Positions 53,707-64,000 of a DNA stretch of 64,000 nt are shown here, piece after piece. Made by a program: the position numbers and the translations under genes. The stretch lies in contig OX155980.1 in the NCBI GenBank assembly GCA_944548615.1, forward strand, positions 57,114,079 to 57,178,078. The letters are read 5' to 3'. Source of the stretch: Micropterix aruncella. Lineage: Eukaryota > Arthropoda > Insecta > Lepidoptera > Micropterigidae. Numbering within the stretch: the first letter of the stretch is position 1; the number at the start of each line of letters is the position of its first letter. The notes below the pieces were generated by a model. The model saw nothing but the letters and a program-made list of their open reading frames with translations, made no database searches and was not told the DNA's origin.

Positions 53707-54820
53707 TACATTTTTTTTAAACTACATTAATATACCGATGAACAATAAAAATTTGGAAAAGAAATGTCACGCCGTCAAGTTTTAATTTCCAAAAAATCGT
53801 GAAACAGTATTTATGTTAGGACTAGGTATATTACTGCACGAAATCAACTCCAAACGTATTCGAAGAAAAAGAACTGTGAAGCCCATAAACTTATACAAAT
53901 TATTTATATTTTTGTATAAGCCCATGTACTTATATAAAAAAATACTAATTACTACTCATATTGCCAATTATCTAATTTTTTTTCTGTTGAATGTTTACAA
54001 AAATAAATAAAAAACGTTTACATCTCATAATAAACATTCAGGGGTAATTTTTTGAAAACTGGTGCCTTCAGTACACTTGTTTCCGCGTAATAAAGAATTG
54101 AAACTATCAAAAAACCTCATTTCTAGCATGTTTTTCATTGTAGAATAACCCTCCTATTGTCTTATTTTCAATAAGGAAAACTTACCATTGTAGGAAAGAA
54201 TAGTTTTTCACTTACGCACTCGAAACACAATACGCACTCGAAACACCGCGGTAAAAGTATAACAGATACAATTAATATCAGAGAGAAATCACGCGTACAT
54301 GACGAACGCTTACGGCCGAATGTTTATCACCGAAATATCAATGTCAAAAGAGTCAAGGTGTCGCAGATAAATCGATGGACACATTTTCTAAGCTTCCAAT
54401 GTTCTGCTAGTGACGACTGAGGGTTGCGGAAGAAACAACCCTTATTATCATAGTTATTTTATTAATTCATTCTAAAATTATTTCTTAGGGAGCCTACATT
54501 ACATACATTTGGTACACATACATATTTAAACATATAATATATATTAACATATTTAAACATATAATATATATTAAAAATATAATATTTAAACATTTATCGC
54601 AGATCAAAGCTCGAATCAAATACTTTTTTGACTCTTTTGAAAATGGGATATTTAGTTTAATTTTGGATCTTTTAAAATAGTTAAGATATTAAAAATTAAA
54701 GTGCTCAAAATGTTCTTCGGAGAGCGGCCGAATGCGTAACCCGCTGTGACGTTACATTTGGTGCGCTTGCATCTCGGGTTAGGCGGCGGCCGCAATCATT
54801 AAATTTATCATGTTTATTTC
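53707..54820. other. No gene; one AT-rich tandem duplication
   Basis: CATATTTAAACATATAATATAT occurs twice in tandem at 54521-54580. 54720-54800 is GC-rich without recognised content. Confidence 0.5.
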
Positions 54821-54825
54821 CTTAT

Positions 54826-55021
54826 GCGGGTAAAAATGGCGAGAAAATACTGTATTGTGCATCTGTGTAACTAATTCAAATGTAAAAACACCTGACAATT
54901 TGTTTTTTTGTTTACCGACAAAGGCTGAGAAAACAGTAGATGAAGGCAATAAAAAGAGCAGATCTTCTCTCAGCTACTAGCCATGTCTATTGTTGTGAAG
55001 GTCATTTTGATCTAAGTTTTA
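54826..55021 (+). pseudogene. THAP-domain fragment
   Basis: Three frames combine to MARKYCIVHLC, NSNVKTPDNLFFCLPTKAEK and [18 protein letters not shown]. 'CxVxxC ... TPDxLFFxLP ... VYCCExHF' is the C2CH THAP zinc-finger pattern; both cysteine pairs and the final His-Phe are visible. THAP domains occur in P-element, Kolobok and ISL2EU/Harbinger-type transposases and in host proteins. Two frameshifts and a stop make a functional exon unlikely. Confidence 0.72.
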
Positions 55022-55032
55022 TGGTCACTTAA

Positions 55033-55201
<169 letters not shown>

Positions 55202-55232
55202 TATTTGATAAGGTTTGTAAAGAAATCCGTTT

Positions 55233-55744
55233 ATAGGATGATGTTTTTATTTAAAATAAAATTAGTAAAAGCTACTTAAAAAGTAGTGAAGGAAATCCCA
55301 GCTTGTATTGGGAAATGCTTATGTTTGAATGAGATATACTTACGGATGTGCACGACTTTCGACGGTGCAATGTAAGTTTCAAGGTCCTTTTGCAGTCGAC
55401 TAACGATCACTATTCATCCATATATCTCATAAATAGGGCTTACCCTTATGCAACACAAAATGCCTTCAATTGAGACGAATAAGGCGAAAAAATAAAAAAA
55501 AATACTATTGATCACTTCGGCAAAGCCGTTTTCCAAATTAAAGTGACATTACGAAATAATTCAAATTTCGAATGCTACTAACATTTAAAATATGATACAA
55601 TTGGCTGAGTTTGTTATCAAAGAGCCATTACAAGCTGGGATTAATTGGATTAACATAAGCATTTCCCAATACAAGCTGGGATTTCCTTCACCACTTTTTA
55701 AGTAGCTTTTACTAATTTTATTTTAAATAAAAACATCACCTATA
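55233..55744. mobile_element. Element with 93-bp near-identical inverted repeats
   Basis: The left arm 55233-55325 and the right arm 55652-55744 are reverse complements with only two or three differences (ATAGGATGATG versus ATAGGTGATG; AAGTAGTGAAGG versus AAGTGGTGAAGG). Arms contain AAGCTACTTAAAAAGT and AATCCCAGCTTGTATTGGG. The 326-bp centre is AT-rich, non-coding, and holds a further partial ACAAGCTGGGATTA repeat at 55630. High arm identity suggests a young insertion. No target duplication is obvious. Confidence 0.85.
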
Positions 55745-55776
55745 TTCGATTCGATACTAAGCACATTGATCCACTG

Positions 55777-57261
55777 TGGGACATGGGTGGTACACTGTGG
55801 ATCAGCATATGGTTCACAGTGGATCAAGGACAAGATTAATATGAAAGGGTAAACAAAACACTTGAAAATTGTCAAAAATATTTTAAAGTTGGTACATACT
55901 AACTATAACAGAGAGAAAAAAGTCATGAAGTACATAGAAACTTAGATATTTATCATACATTAGGTAATGTATCATCAATTAAATGTTGATACTTGAACAT
56001 AAGAAAAATTAAGAATGTAGGAAAGAAAATAAATCTAATTGCCTCAAAATGCCTGCTTATTTAGCGCACGTTTAAAAGAGAGATTAACTGAAAATTTATA
56101 CAAACACTGTCGCCTCGATGTGCCGCTTACTACCGGTCTGGGTAAAACTAACTTAATGTCATGCTCTTTAACATAAGATATATCTGGCACATCTGGCAGT
56201 CCAAACTGTTCTTGAGATTGTATTTTTAAACGAAGAAAACTAACATTATACTCCATGTTGTCATTTCTTGTTTGTAATACTTTAGCTACATAAAATACTC
56301 TTTGTTTTTTTGTAGTAAACAGTATGAGAACGAAGTCTCCTTCATTAGGTTTTTTCGGTAGAAATTCTTGGTTTTTTAAAAAGTCTTCGGTCAAAATGTT
56401 GTCTTCATTTTCCTTTTCATCTTCTATAAACCAGTCCTCATCATCATCATCAGTATCTTTATATATTACTTCGGCATCATCTTCAGAGTCGCTTTGTAAA
56501 ACTTGCCGCTTTGCCTTTTTTAACCTGGTTTCTTTTGTTTTTTTTTGTCGCTTGTTTTACTCTTTCTATTTCACCTTTCTCTGGCGTGTCTGTAGCAATC
56601 ATACTTCGTCCCAGTCTTCTTGGTTTTCTTTTTTTGTTTCTAGATCCAGCTTTCAGTGGTGCTCCACAAATACTTAGGCCTTCTGTAATTAATCTTAATG
56701 CCTCTTCCACTTCTGCTTGTGTGAATTTTCCTATTTTCCTCTCTTCTTGCTTTTTCCGAGGCATCCTGAAGAATAAAAAGCTTATTCAGTACTATTTAAT
56801 CACACTCGTTATGCGATACTTTTTCATATATTACACAGTGGTTCACTGATCCACTGTGTAAGGTGATCCACTGATTCACTGTGGACCAACCTACCAAACT
56901 TATTTTGATATTTTTTAACGATTTTATAATTATGAATAGGACACTATTTCGAGTGTTAAATGTGTTGTAGTAGTTAATCAAGCCAAATAAAGCGTACTAT
57001 AGCCTCAAAAAGAAGAATGATGAATATGGTAAACGAAAATGTACTCACGTGATATTTTCGTAGCAAGCGATGAAAACACAGAGCTCCGCGTCACACGTTC
57101 TGTCGCCAGCGCAGCCGGGCGGGTACTACTACTAGCGCATGAGAGCACGCGCGGACATGGGCTTACTACGAGTCTACAGCAATACTCGTACGTGCGATAG
57201 TTTTCTAGGAATTGGCGTGATCCACTGTATACCACTGATCCACTGTAGACCAGGTTCCCCT
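55777..57261. mobile_element. Candidate pogo-like element with internally deleted gene
   Basis: The left end GGGACATGGGTGGTACACTG / TGGATCAG and the right end (reversed) GGGGAACCTGGTCTACAGTG / GATCAG are similar. Copies of ACAGTGGATCA or its complement cluster near both sides: 55768, 55797, 55814 at left; 56834, 56850, 56866, 57220, 57236 at right. Such clustered subterminal motifs are typical transposase binding sites. The single gene inside (56764-56044, minus) is discussed separately. Boundaries are tentative. Confidence 0.5.
56044..56764 (-). pseudogene. pogo/Jerky-type protein with N- and C-terminal parts only
   Basis: Minus strand. The N-part (56764 on) reads MPRKKQEERKIGKFTQAEVE and EALRLITEGLSICGA, like a psq/CENP-B-type HTH start 'MPRKY..KxxRGxYTxExLxxAxxxIxxGxSIxxAA'. 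It continues with a basic Lys-rich linker. After a likely 1-nt slip in an A-run near 56550, the frame continues LQSDSEDDAEVIYKDTDDDD, EDW..., then FLPKKPNEGDFVLILFTTKK, VFYVAKVLQ, FGLPDVPDISYV and HDIKLVLPRPVVSGTSRR, a C-terminal module common in insect pogo-like transposase genes. The whole DDE domain is absent, so the product could only bind DNA. Confidence 0.62.
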
Positions 57262-58091
57262 ACATATATTTAATATTTAATTGTATTAGAATAAGCAATA
57301 AAGAACTGTACCGTATTCTGTCATTTTTATGTCATTCTATGTAGGTATGTATTTTTGTACGTAAAAGGAATGAAATTTTAAGTTCATTTTCTAAGTCTTT
57401 AGGTCTTTCTTAACCTATCTTTATTCCCTACATATAGATACCCAACATTACCTACATTGAAAGAGATCCGTCTGGACTTACAACTACAAAAACAATAAAT
57501 ACAGTTATAAATGGTGATAAAAGATTACAAATCTTTGGTGCTTACTTTAATTTAAAAATTCATGGTAAAGTCTGGGGTTGCGAACCTTAAGGACTTCAAA
57601 AAAAATATGAGACTATTAAGTACATACAATAAATAGAAAAATTAGAACTAAGGTTACTAAAGTCTATTTTTTATTTTATTTTACAGATTGAAACTGACAT
57701 GGAAAATTATGTGTAATAGAATTTAGTTGGAGGGAAGCTGATTTTCAAGAAAGATGTAGGGCCTCATAAGTTTTCATGTCAAAAGCACCAACTTGAAAAA
57801 ACTGAACACAGTGCCGTTCAAAAACGGCAGGAATATAGCTTATTATTAAAGTATTAATTGAAGGCTTACCTTCTACTTTATATGATATTGAAGAAATATT
57901 TATTCTACATTCTGATAAAGTTAAACATGCGGACCCATTGCAAAACATTGGCAAAAATTGTGACATAGAAAACAAAAAAAAAATATTCTACTAAAATAGT
58001 TCAAGTATGTATAAAAATAAAAAGCAACACAAAAATACTATGACGGAAGAAAACTATTTTAAAAGTAAAACCGTAAGTTTAGTAGATAAAA
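57262..58091. other. No recognisable gene
   Basis: AT-rich spacer with no feature I can support. Confidence 0.5.
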
Positions 58092-58427
58092 TTGAAAAAA
58101 AAACAGCAGGCAAACGACAATTTTGAAACTTCTTCAATATCAACTATCGTATCTTCTGAAGTTTCCAACGTACGTGCCCCGAATGCCAGCTATTCAGAAG
58201 ATACAGAATATGAAACTGCTGCTTTTAAAAATTACATGCAAAAAGCAGCTCTTTTGTGTATATCGCAGGAATCTCCGTTACTGTTAGGTCTTCCAAAACA
58301 GTGCTATTTCGCCATCAACTTACTGAGCGAATACGGTAAATGTACACATAGAGATGTGATGATAACTTTCAAAAGAAATACGATTATACCATTCCAACGT
58401 TCTTGTAGCTATGGATTTTGGTCTTAA
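58092..58427 (+). pseudogene. HTH_Tnp_4-type fragment of a DDE transposase
   Basis: The 111-codon frame has an acidic, Ser-rich start and then LLGLPKQCYFAINLLSEYGK and CTHRDVMITFKRN, ending FWS. 'LTGLPxxxFxxLxxLL...L(T/S)xxDQLLLTLxKLRxN' is the helix-turn-helix region preceding DDE_Tnp_4 domains of Harbinger/ISL2EU-type transposases. The DDE part does not follow; the frame stops at 58427. It may belong to the same original element as the THAP fragment at 54826. Confidence 0.6.
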
Positions 58428-60839
58428 GAGTAGCTCAATTGGAATCATATTTAGAAAAACCGTTCCGATTCGATACCGAACCGTTCCGATACCGAACCTT
58501 CATGCCTAAAAACTTTAATATTTTTTCCAAATTCAGCAAGCGTGATTATTTCTTAACTTTGCCAAACGTTTGCGATCACTAGTTTTTGTAAACAAAATAA
58601 ATACCTCTTACATAAAACTATTTTCTGATAAATATTGTGCAAGCATAAAAATATCGACTTCGGGCAAGTCATCTGATTGACCTTTTGCAAAACCTACTTC
58701 CAAATTTTTTGTCTGTCACCACTAACACCTAATTTACTAAATAATGAAAAACTAGTAAGCTAAACGTGCAATTTATCAAAGCTTTAGGGTATTATAATTT
58801 AACGTTTGTACGGTTACTCCGCCCCTATTCAATAGAAAGTAGTTCAACTTGGCACGCGCCACGCGATGTCGCGGGGTGACGTCGCAGACCTAATGCTTGG
58901 GCCGCGTAAATTTGAAAAATGGGCGAAACATGATCATGTCTTAACTTAGGTAATACTGTATCAATTTCGATGAAAGAAAAACTGGTGTAACTTATATAAA
59001 TATAGGCTTCATATTATATGCATTTTGTTGTTAAATTCTTACCTCTTGGTGTTACTCATTCAGATTTCCTGACCCGTATTTATTTTATGTCATATATTAT
59101 CTTATATTTCCGCTAAGATTACAGTAGAAAAAAAACTTTTAAACTAAAATAAAGCAACAAATTGATTTATTTCAATGCCATGCAATCCGAGGAACGTCAC
59201 ACATCTAACTAGGCTTACGCCTGTACCTAGATGCACGATTTACGACTTGATTTAGATTGCGAGTATTTGCGAGCCAATACTCATACCAGATTTGACATAT
59301 TTAAAAAAGTTTTTTAGTAGAGATTAATAATAAATTAATTAGAGAGATTAAAAAAACACACATTATATTTACTAAACATTTAAAATTGCCATTGGCTTTA
59401 AGTCCGATGAATTTCCTGCCTTTCGAGCTACGTGAGTTATTTATTTTACATTACATTACATTCGTTTCCTATCGGCAAATTTACCACTCTAGGACGTGTC
59501 ACAATATACAATAGATAGTAATATAAAACCTACTGTAAGAAACAGCTAGTTAATACAAGCATTTTGCGTGATACTAGTTTCACTATCTTACCTATTTTAA
59601 ATTGAAATATAAATTCTATGAGTTCAGTATCATAAGTGAATAAAATAATTAAAAATAATAGTGAATTGTGAGAATCGTGAATATAAACAGTCAAAATATA
59701 TTAAAAAATAGTAACAAAACAATCAACAAATCAAAAAAATCAATATAATCACTAGGTAGCTACTTTTATAGATGCTGTTTTTCAATTACTGTTTATGTAA
59801 TATGAAAACAATATAGTCAGAAAATGAATCCGTGAATATTTATACAAAACTATAATTTAAATGGACAGAATGTTTGAAAAGTCATGGCCTTCGGATTGGG
59901 TCAGATAATAAACAGAAAGGGTGGTCTATCAGTATCTCCTTATTATTATTTTTTTAATTTTACGCCCTGCAACTGTATAATAGTAGTAGGGAGTAGCTAA
60001 GGTATACATATTTTTTTGCCAGTCTTATTCCGGATACGCGTAAAAGTATTTTAAAAGTAATACTTCATGATTTTAGACTACGGCTTGAAGCGAAATCTTG
60101 CTAAACTATTTCTTAACCATTTGGTTCGTTTTTGGACATTCCCAATGTTAATTTTGTTCTATTAAACTCTATACCTGTTTCTCACTATGTATTTCCGTTG
60201 TATGCGTGAGAAAGACATATAAAATTCAAATAAAAATATCATTAGAAATTTAAAAAAATATTAAAATGGTATAGCGATCATTTAGCAAGATTTAGCCCTA
60301 TGACAGGCCACTTGTCCACGTGAGCTCTTGTCCAGGGCACGGTTTTTTCACCGTACGACGTGTTAGGTACATCCATTTTGTAAACAACATTCAAGGTCGA
60401 AATAATTGTCTTGAATGCGCCGGTGCCGTAGACAAACTCTCATAAGCGAATTAACCGTACAATTTCACAGCAAAAAAAAGTTTGTGGACAAGAGGCTTTG
60501 TTTCTGGGCGTCACTTGTAGACAAGTGACGTTTGTAGACGCCCTTTTATGGACGCTGGTGCCTTTCCGGAGAGGGGGGATAGATGACTCAGAACAGCAAG
60601 GTCAGATTATAGGACTAACAACAAACGAGGAATTCCACGTAAAACATAAAAAATTTTAAAACATAAAAATTTTAAACAAAAAAAAACATAAAAAACGTTT
60701 TTAAAACATAAAAAATACTATGTATACATTATTTATGCACAAATATATCCTCATTTGAAACATTCGATGAAAATTTCTAAACAAAATAATTTTAAAACAT
60801 TCAATGCAATACTTTTCTAAAAAAAAAACACCTTTTTTA
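58428..60839. other. Long AT-rich stretch, no gene
   Basis: Only small items: GATACCGAACCGTTCCGA repeats at 58470-58500; a GC-richer patch at 58850-58910; and 60300-60560, which has several GGACAAG/CTTGTCC motifs (60316, 60330, 60484, 60520) in both orientations, perhaps a decayed MITE. Confidence 0.5.
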
Positions 60840-61590
60840 GGCGACTGCACTAGGTGTGCCAATAAGAAACCAAGCTTGCAGTTTCGAAAGACCCGCGCGA
60901 GTGCCAAATGCTCAAAAACCAGCGACTTTTCGCACGTTATTGCTCAATAACTCGTAAGCTATGCGTCATACAGAAAATGTTATTCTGTTCTTTTCAACTC
61001 AACCGTAACCTTTTCAACTTTTGATGCTTGGATGCCAAATTTCAGCTCAATTGGATTGAGTTTCGGCGCGAGCGTCGAGAAATACTTACAGACAAACAGC
61101 GACCATTTCCAGATTTATTCTTCAACGATAGCGCCCAAACGCATCATCCGATTGACCTGAAATTCGGCATGCAGGCATCATTTGGTGATGGAAGGAGTTG
61201 AAAAGATTGTGGTTGAAATCGACTACCAAGGAGCGGACTAGTCGTATTTCAATCTTGATATATTGTACTTAGATACTTGAAATTTGGTAAACTGATGCCT
61301 TGTTGGGCCGAAATTGCATTGTGAAAATTCGGTTGGAATATCCCCCATTTACAAGCTGCACTAATAATCATTAAAATCCGCAATATATTTTAATCATATA
61401 TTAACGCCGAGTCGCCCGAGGCCAGTCAAACAACGATCCGAGCCGCCGCCTGAGGCGGTTGTGTAACGGAACCAAACGGTTTCGCCTGCCGGCCGACATT
61501 ATAGAGCGCTCATCGATTTTATTTATGAAATTAATATTTAGATCCTTCAGTCCTTGGCTTCTTGCAGATAAAGTCTTGGGGTGACACACA
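60840..61590 (-). repeat. 'TCACCCCAA' dispersed repeat, longest copy
   Basis: Minus-strand start TGTGTCACCCCAAGACTTTAT (61587), then AAGCCAAGGACTG, AATATTAATTTCATAAATAA, ATCGATGAGCGC, further ACGACTAGTCCGCTCCTTGG (61240), GATTTCAACCACAATC, and ends around the A-rich 60840. It shows that the element is at least 750 bp long. No ORF with known similarity; the A-rich end on this strand could be a 3' tail. Confidence 0.72.
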
Positions 61591-62576
61591 AACGATTTTT
61601 TAAAATTTTATAACTGCCAATAAAATTTATTTTATGTTCTGTGGGAGTATATTGCGAAGTTTTGGAGCGTGTATATTAAAGAATTGGAAAGTGGATATTA
61701 AAGAATTGGAAGTGTATTGGAGTTTTGGAGAGCAATCAATCAACTTCAACATTTTTTGTCCATTTATAAAAAAGTGCACAAAGTATTCCTATCGCCCAAA
61801 ATCATAAAAAAATCGTCCTCCATATTACTCCTTACTCTCGACCGCCCTCAAGCGAATTAATTCGCTCACAGAAAGGTGATATTGGTCACGTTAAGAATCG
61901 CTGAGTTAGACGCACAATCGCAGTTGATACAACGGGTTTCGCAGTTTTCACGCGACAAACTCCGTTTCGAAATCGAAGACTATGGCGGTGGTTTGACATT
62001 ATAAATACCTAACTAACTAAATAATAAACTCCGATGTTACCATCAAAATAACGTTATTCTATGTATAAGCCCTAATTCTATAATTCTTAAGTCAAAGACA
62101 CTTTGGCTTTATAGGACCCGTAATTTATAGCAAACTTAAAGAATCTATAAAAACATGCAGATATATAAGTCAATTCAATTTCAATTTAAAATTACGAAAC
62201 TGTTACTTCGATTCGGGAGAAATGAGGTGGAAAACATAATAATTTATATTTTAAAATAACTTCTTTACATTATTATGGTCATACATTGTAATATATTTTA
62301 TATTATTTATTTGTGCTACAAACTTCATCTTAAACTGATCATGCTATTTAGATATTTTAAAATACATATAAGTATGTTTAATGTTGATGAAATGGCCTGT
62401 TTTTATTCTTTATTAGATTTTACTGTTTTTTTTATTCTATATGTACGCACTTATAAACAAATCATCGACATACATAGAGTCCGCCTTAGTACGGGCTACG
62501 ACTAGTTAGGCAGATTCTGCAATGAAAATAATTTAAATGTAATTTTTGAGGGAATAAAATATTATTAATATTATTA
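61591..62576. other. No recognisable gene
   Basis: AT-rich. GAAGACTATGGCGGTGGTTT at 61975 resembles 28157-28185 (see there). Confidence 0.5.
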
Positions 62577-62578
62577 TA

Positions 62579-62965
62579 CAGGCCGAGTTATAAGTTACCG
62601 GCAACCTTGAAGGGGGTGAATCAATACAAGCAAGTATACAAGTTTTAATATAAAAAAAAAAAAAACTAAAAAATTTTTTTTTTTATTATATATGTTTTAT
62701 TTTTTATTTTTTAAGTTGCATCTATTGAAAAAAAGTTTTTGAAGCGTTGAGCGCGCTGCGCTATTTAGTGGCAGTTAAAATATCGATAATAAACAATAGT
62801 AGCGAAATTTTACCGAACAATAGATGGCGCAGCGCGCACAACACTTCATACAACTTACAAATTTTTCAATTTTAGTTTTTTTCATATATTTTTATCATTG
62901 ATTGCTTATTTGCTCGTATCGATTCACCCACTTCAAGGATTCCGGTAACTAAAAAAATTTACCTG
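62579..62965. mobile_element. Intact 387-bp MITE, TA target site
   Basis: The ends CAGG.../...CCTG are flanked by TA on both sides (62577-62578, 62966-62967). Terminal inverted repeats of about 65 bp share GTTACCGG, CCTTGAAG.GGGTGAATC and GCAA. Internal palindromes GAGCGCGCTGCGC (62749) and GCGCAGCGCGC (62828) extend the symmetry, so the whole element can fold into one long hairpin. TA duplication suggests a Tc1/mariner-type helper. Same family as 17880-18788. Confidence 0.85.
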
Positions 62966-62967
62966 TA

Positions 62968-64000
62968 AAATAAAATGATAAACAAGTCGATTAAAAAACC
63001 GCTCGTCTAAACAAGACCTCATTGGAAATTTTTTTGGGTGAGGGGTGGAAAATATATAGAGAAGAAGAGACGGCCATAACGACGCAGACGGTTATTCCGT
63101 CTCCTTCCCACCTCCCCTTCTCACATACACTTTTATACCATTCGTGTACCTAGTAAACCACCTCTACAACCTTATAAATCCCAGTACCTAATATGTTCTG
63201 AATGGAAGAGGACGCGTATGAGTGGACGGTAGCCACAAGATACATCGTTTCTATCATTACTATTTTTTATTATTCTATGGTTTAAATTCAAGTTTCGTTT
63301 TTGCCAAATATTATGTTCGGATATAGAAATTACATCGAATTATCTTATATCTCAATCATAATACGAGTATAATATTAGCCCGAAGTAATGACTGGAATAT
63401 TAGCATAGTAATAAATAATGTAAAAAGAAAGTGCAAGTAGTAAAAAGAACAAGACACAAAGAAATCGGTTCGGTCACCCCAAGACTTTTCCGGCAAGCAG
63501 ACAAGCCCCCTCCCCGTCCCACGTGCGCTAATCTCCCCCGTATCCTCCCCCAACTCTTGTTTCGCAAATTGAAGATTTATTTAATTTAAGGTGATTAATA
63601 ACATTACAGATTTTACCATTGTACGAGTATTATTCGTATGTATTTATTTTTTCGTATGTATTTATATTCAACTGTATTTTTTTTACAAAATGCTAGAATT
63701 GAGCAAACTAGCTTTCTACATAAAAAAATTGGAGCACAATGATCTTTAGTCATGGATGGATACTCTATTTATCGCAACATCTCTGGAAATAGCGTAAAAT
63801 AGCGAACTTTTAATCCACGTCGACTTCAGCCAACCGCGCGATCAGGGAGCTAATAAACCCAGGAGACCGATACTGCAACTAGGAGACCGCTATCTAACAA
63901 CTATATTACTATTATAGTGTTCAAAAATTAGTTCATGGACTCAAGTGCCGTCTTCGTTTGAGCCATTAATTTATACAATGTTGATTTTGAATATTGCCAC
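62968..64000. other. No gene; 'TCACCCCAA' repeat start at 63465
   Basis: GGTTCGGTCACCCCAAGACTT and TTCCGGCAAGCAGACAAG at 63465-63507 match the left end of the dispersed repeat, which breaks off after about 45 bp. The remainder is AT-rich. Confidence 0.65.

Overview
The window looks like gene-poor, AT-rich nuclear DNA from an insect, most likely a moth or butterfly. The support is the mix of mobile elements: Helitrons with CTAG 3' ends, including copies that resemble the lepidopteran Lep1 type; R1-, CR1- and other LINE fragments; mariner, Tc1, hAT and pogo-like transposase remnants; a Penelope-like tail; and many palindromic MITEs. I found no intact host gene, rRNA, tRNA or CRISPR array. Almost every protein match is a broken piece of a transposon. 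The species call and the idea that this is heterochromatin or a sex chromosome are inferences.

Layout. 1-8521: head-to-tail array of 3.5 copies of a 2.44-kb internally deleted Helitron, with each copy's 3' CTAG fused directly to the next copy's 5' TC. 8530-14155: decayed LINE (-), small repeats, Tc1 tail (+), a degraded Helitron helicase (-) and an R1-clade reverse transcriptase (-). 14970-22715: a GC-rich complex repeat, a Lep1-like Helitron, a MITE split by a LINE, copies of an unclassified 'TCACCCCAA' repeat, and an inverted-repeat element carrying a small ORF. 23900-31000: LINE and transposase scraps, MITEs, a 330-bp GC-rich island and a C/G-tract inverted-repeat element. 31180-33050: degenerate tandem array of a GC-rich unit of about 650 bp, with relatives elsewhere in the window. 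33500-45420: MITEs, a cysteine-rich transposon-associated fragment, LINE and mariner tails, two more Helitrons (one with four internal 243-bp repeats) and a Penelope-like tail. 46900-53706: tandem and palindromic repeats, a hAT tail, a CR1-type RT and a nearly full-length but broken mariner transposase. 54826-58427: THAP fragment, long (TA)n, a 93-bp inverted-repeat element, a pogo-like element reduced to its N- and C-terminal parts, and an HTH_Tnp_4 fragment. 58430-64000: mostly AT-rich, with another long copy of the unclassified repeat and an intact MITE.

The main result is the Helitron array. Its units alternate in sequence type (0 and 2 share variants; 1 and 3 share others), all internal junctions lack spacer DNA, and the last unit has a different 3' tail. 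This fits rolling-circle read-through or circle-junction products, followed by duplication of a dimer. In the last unit a single-base deletion joins the replication-initiator-side and helicase-side reading frames into one ORF. There is no operon-like cooperation between genes here; the only functional logic visible is that of the mobile elements.
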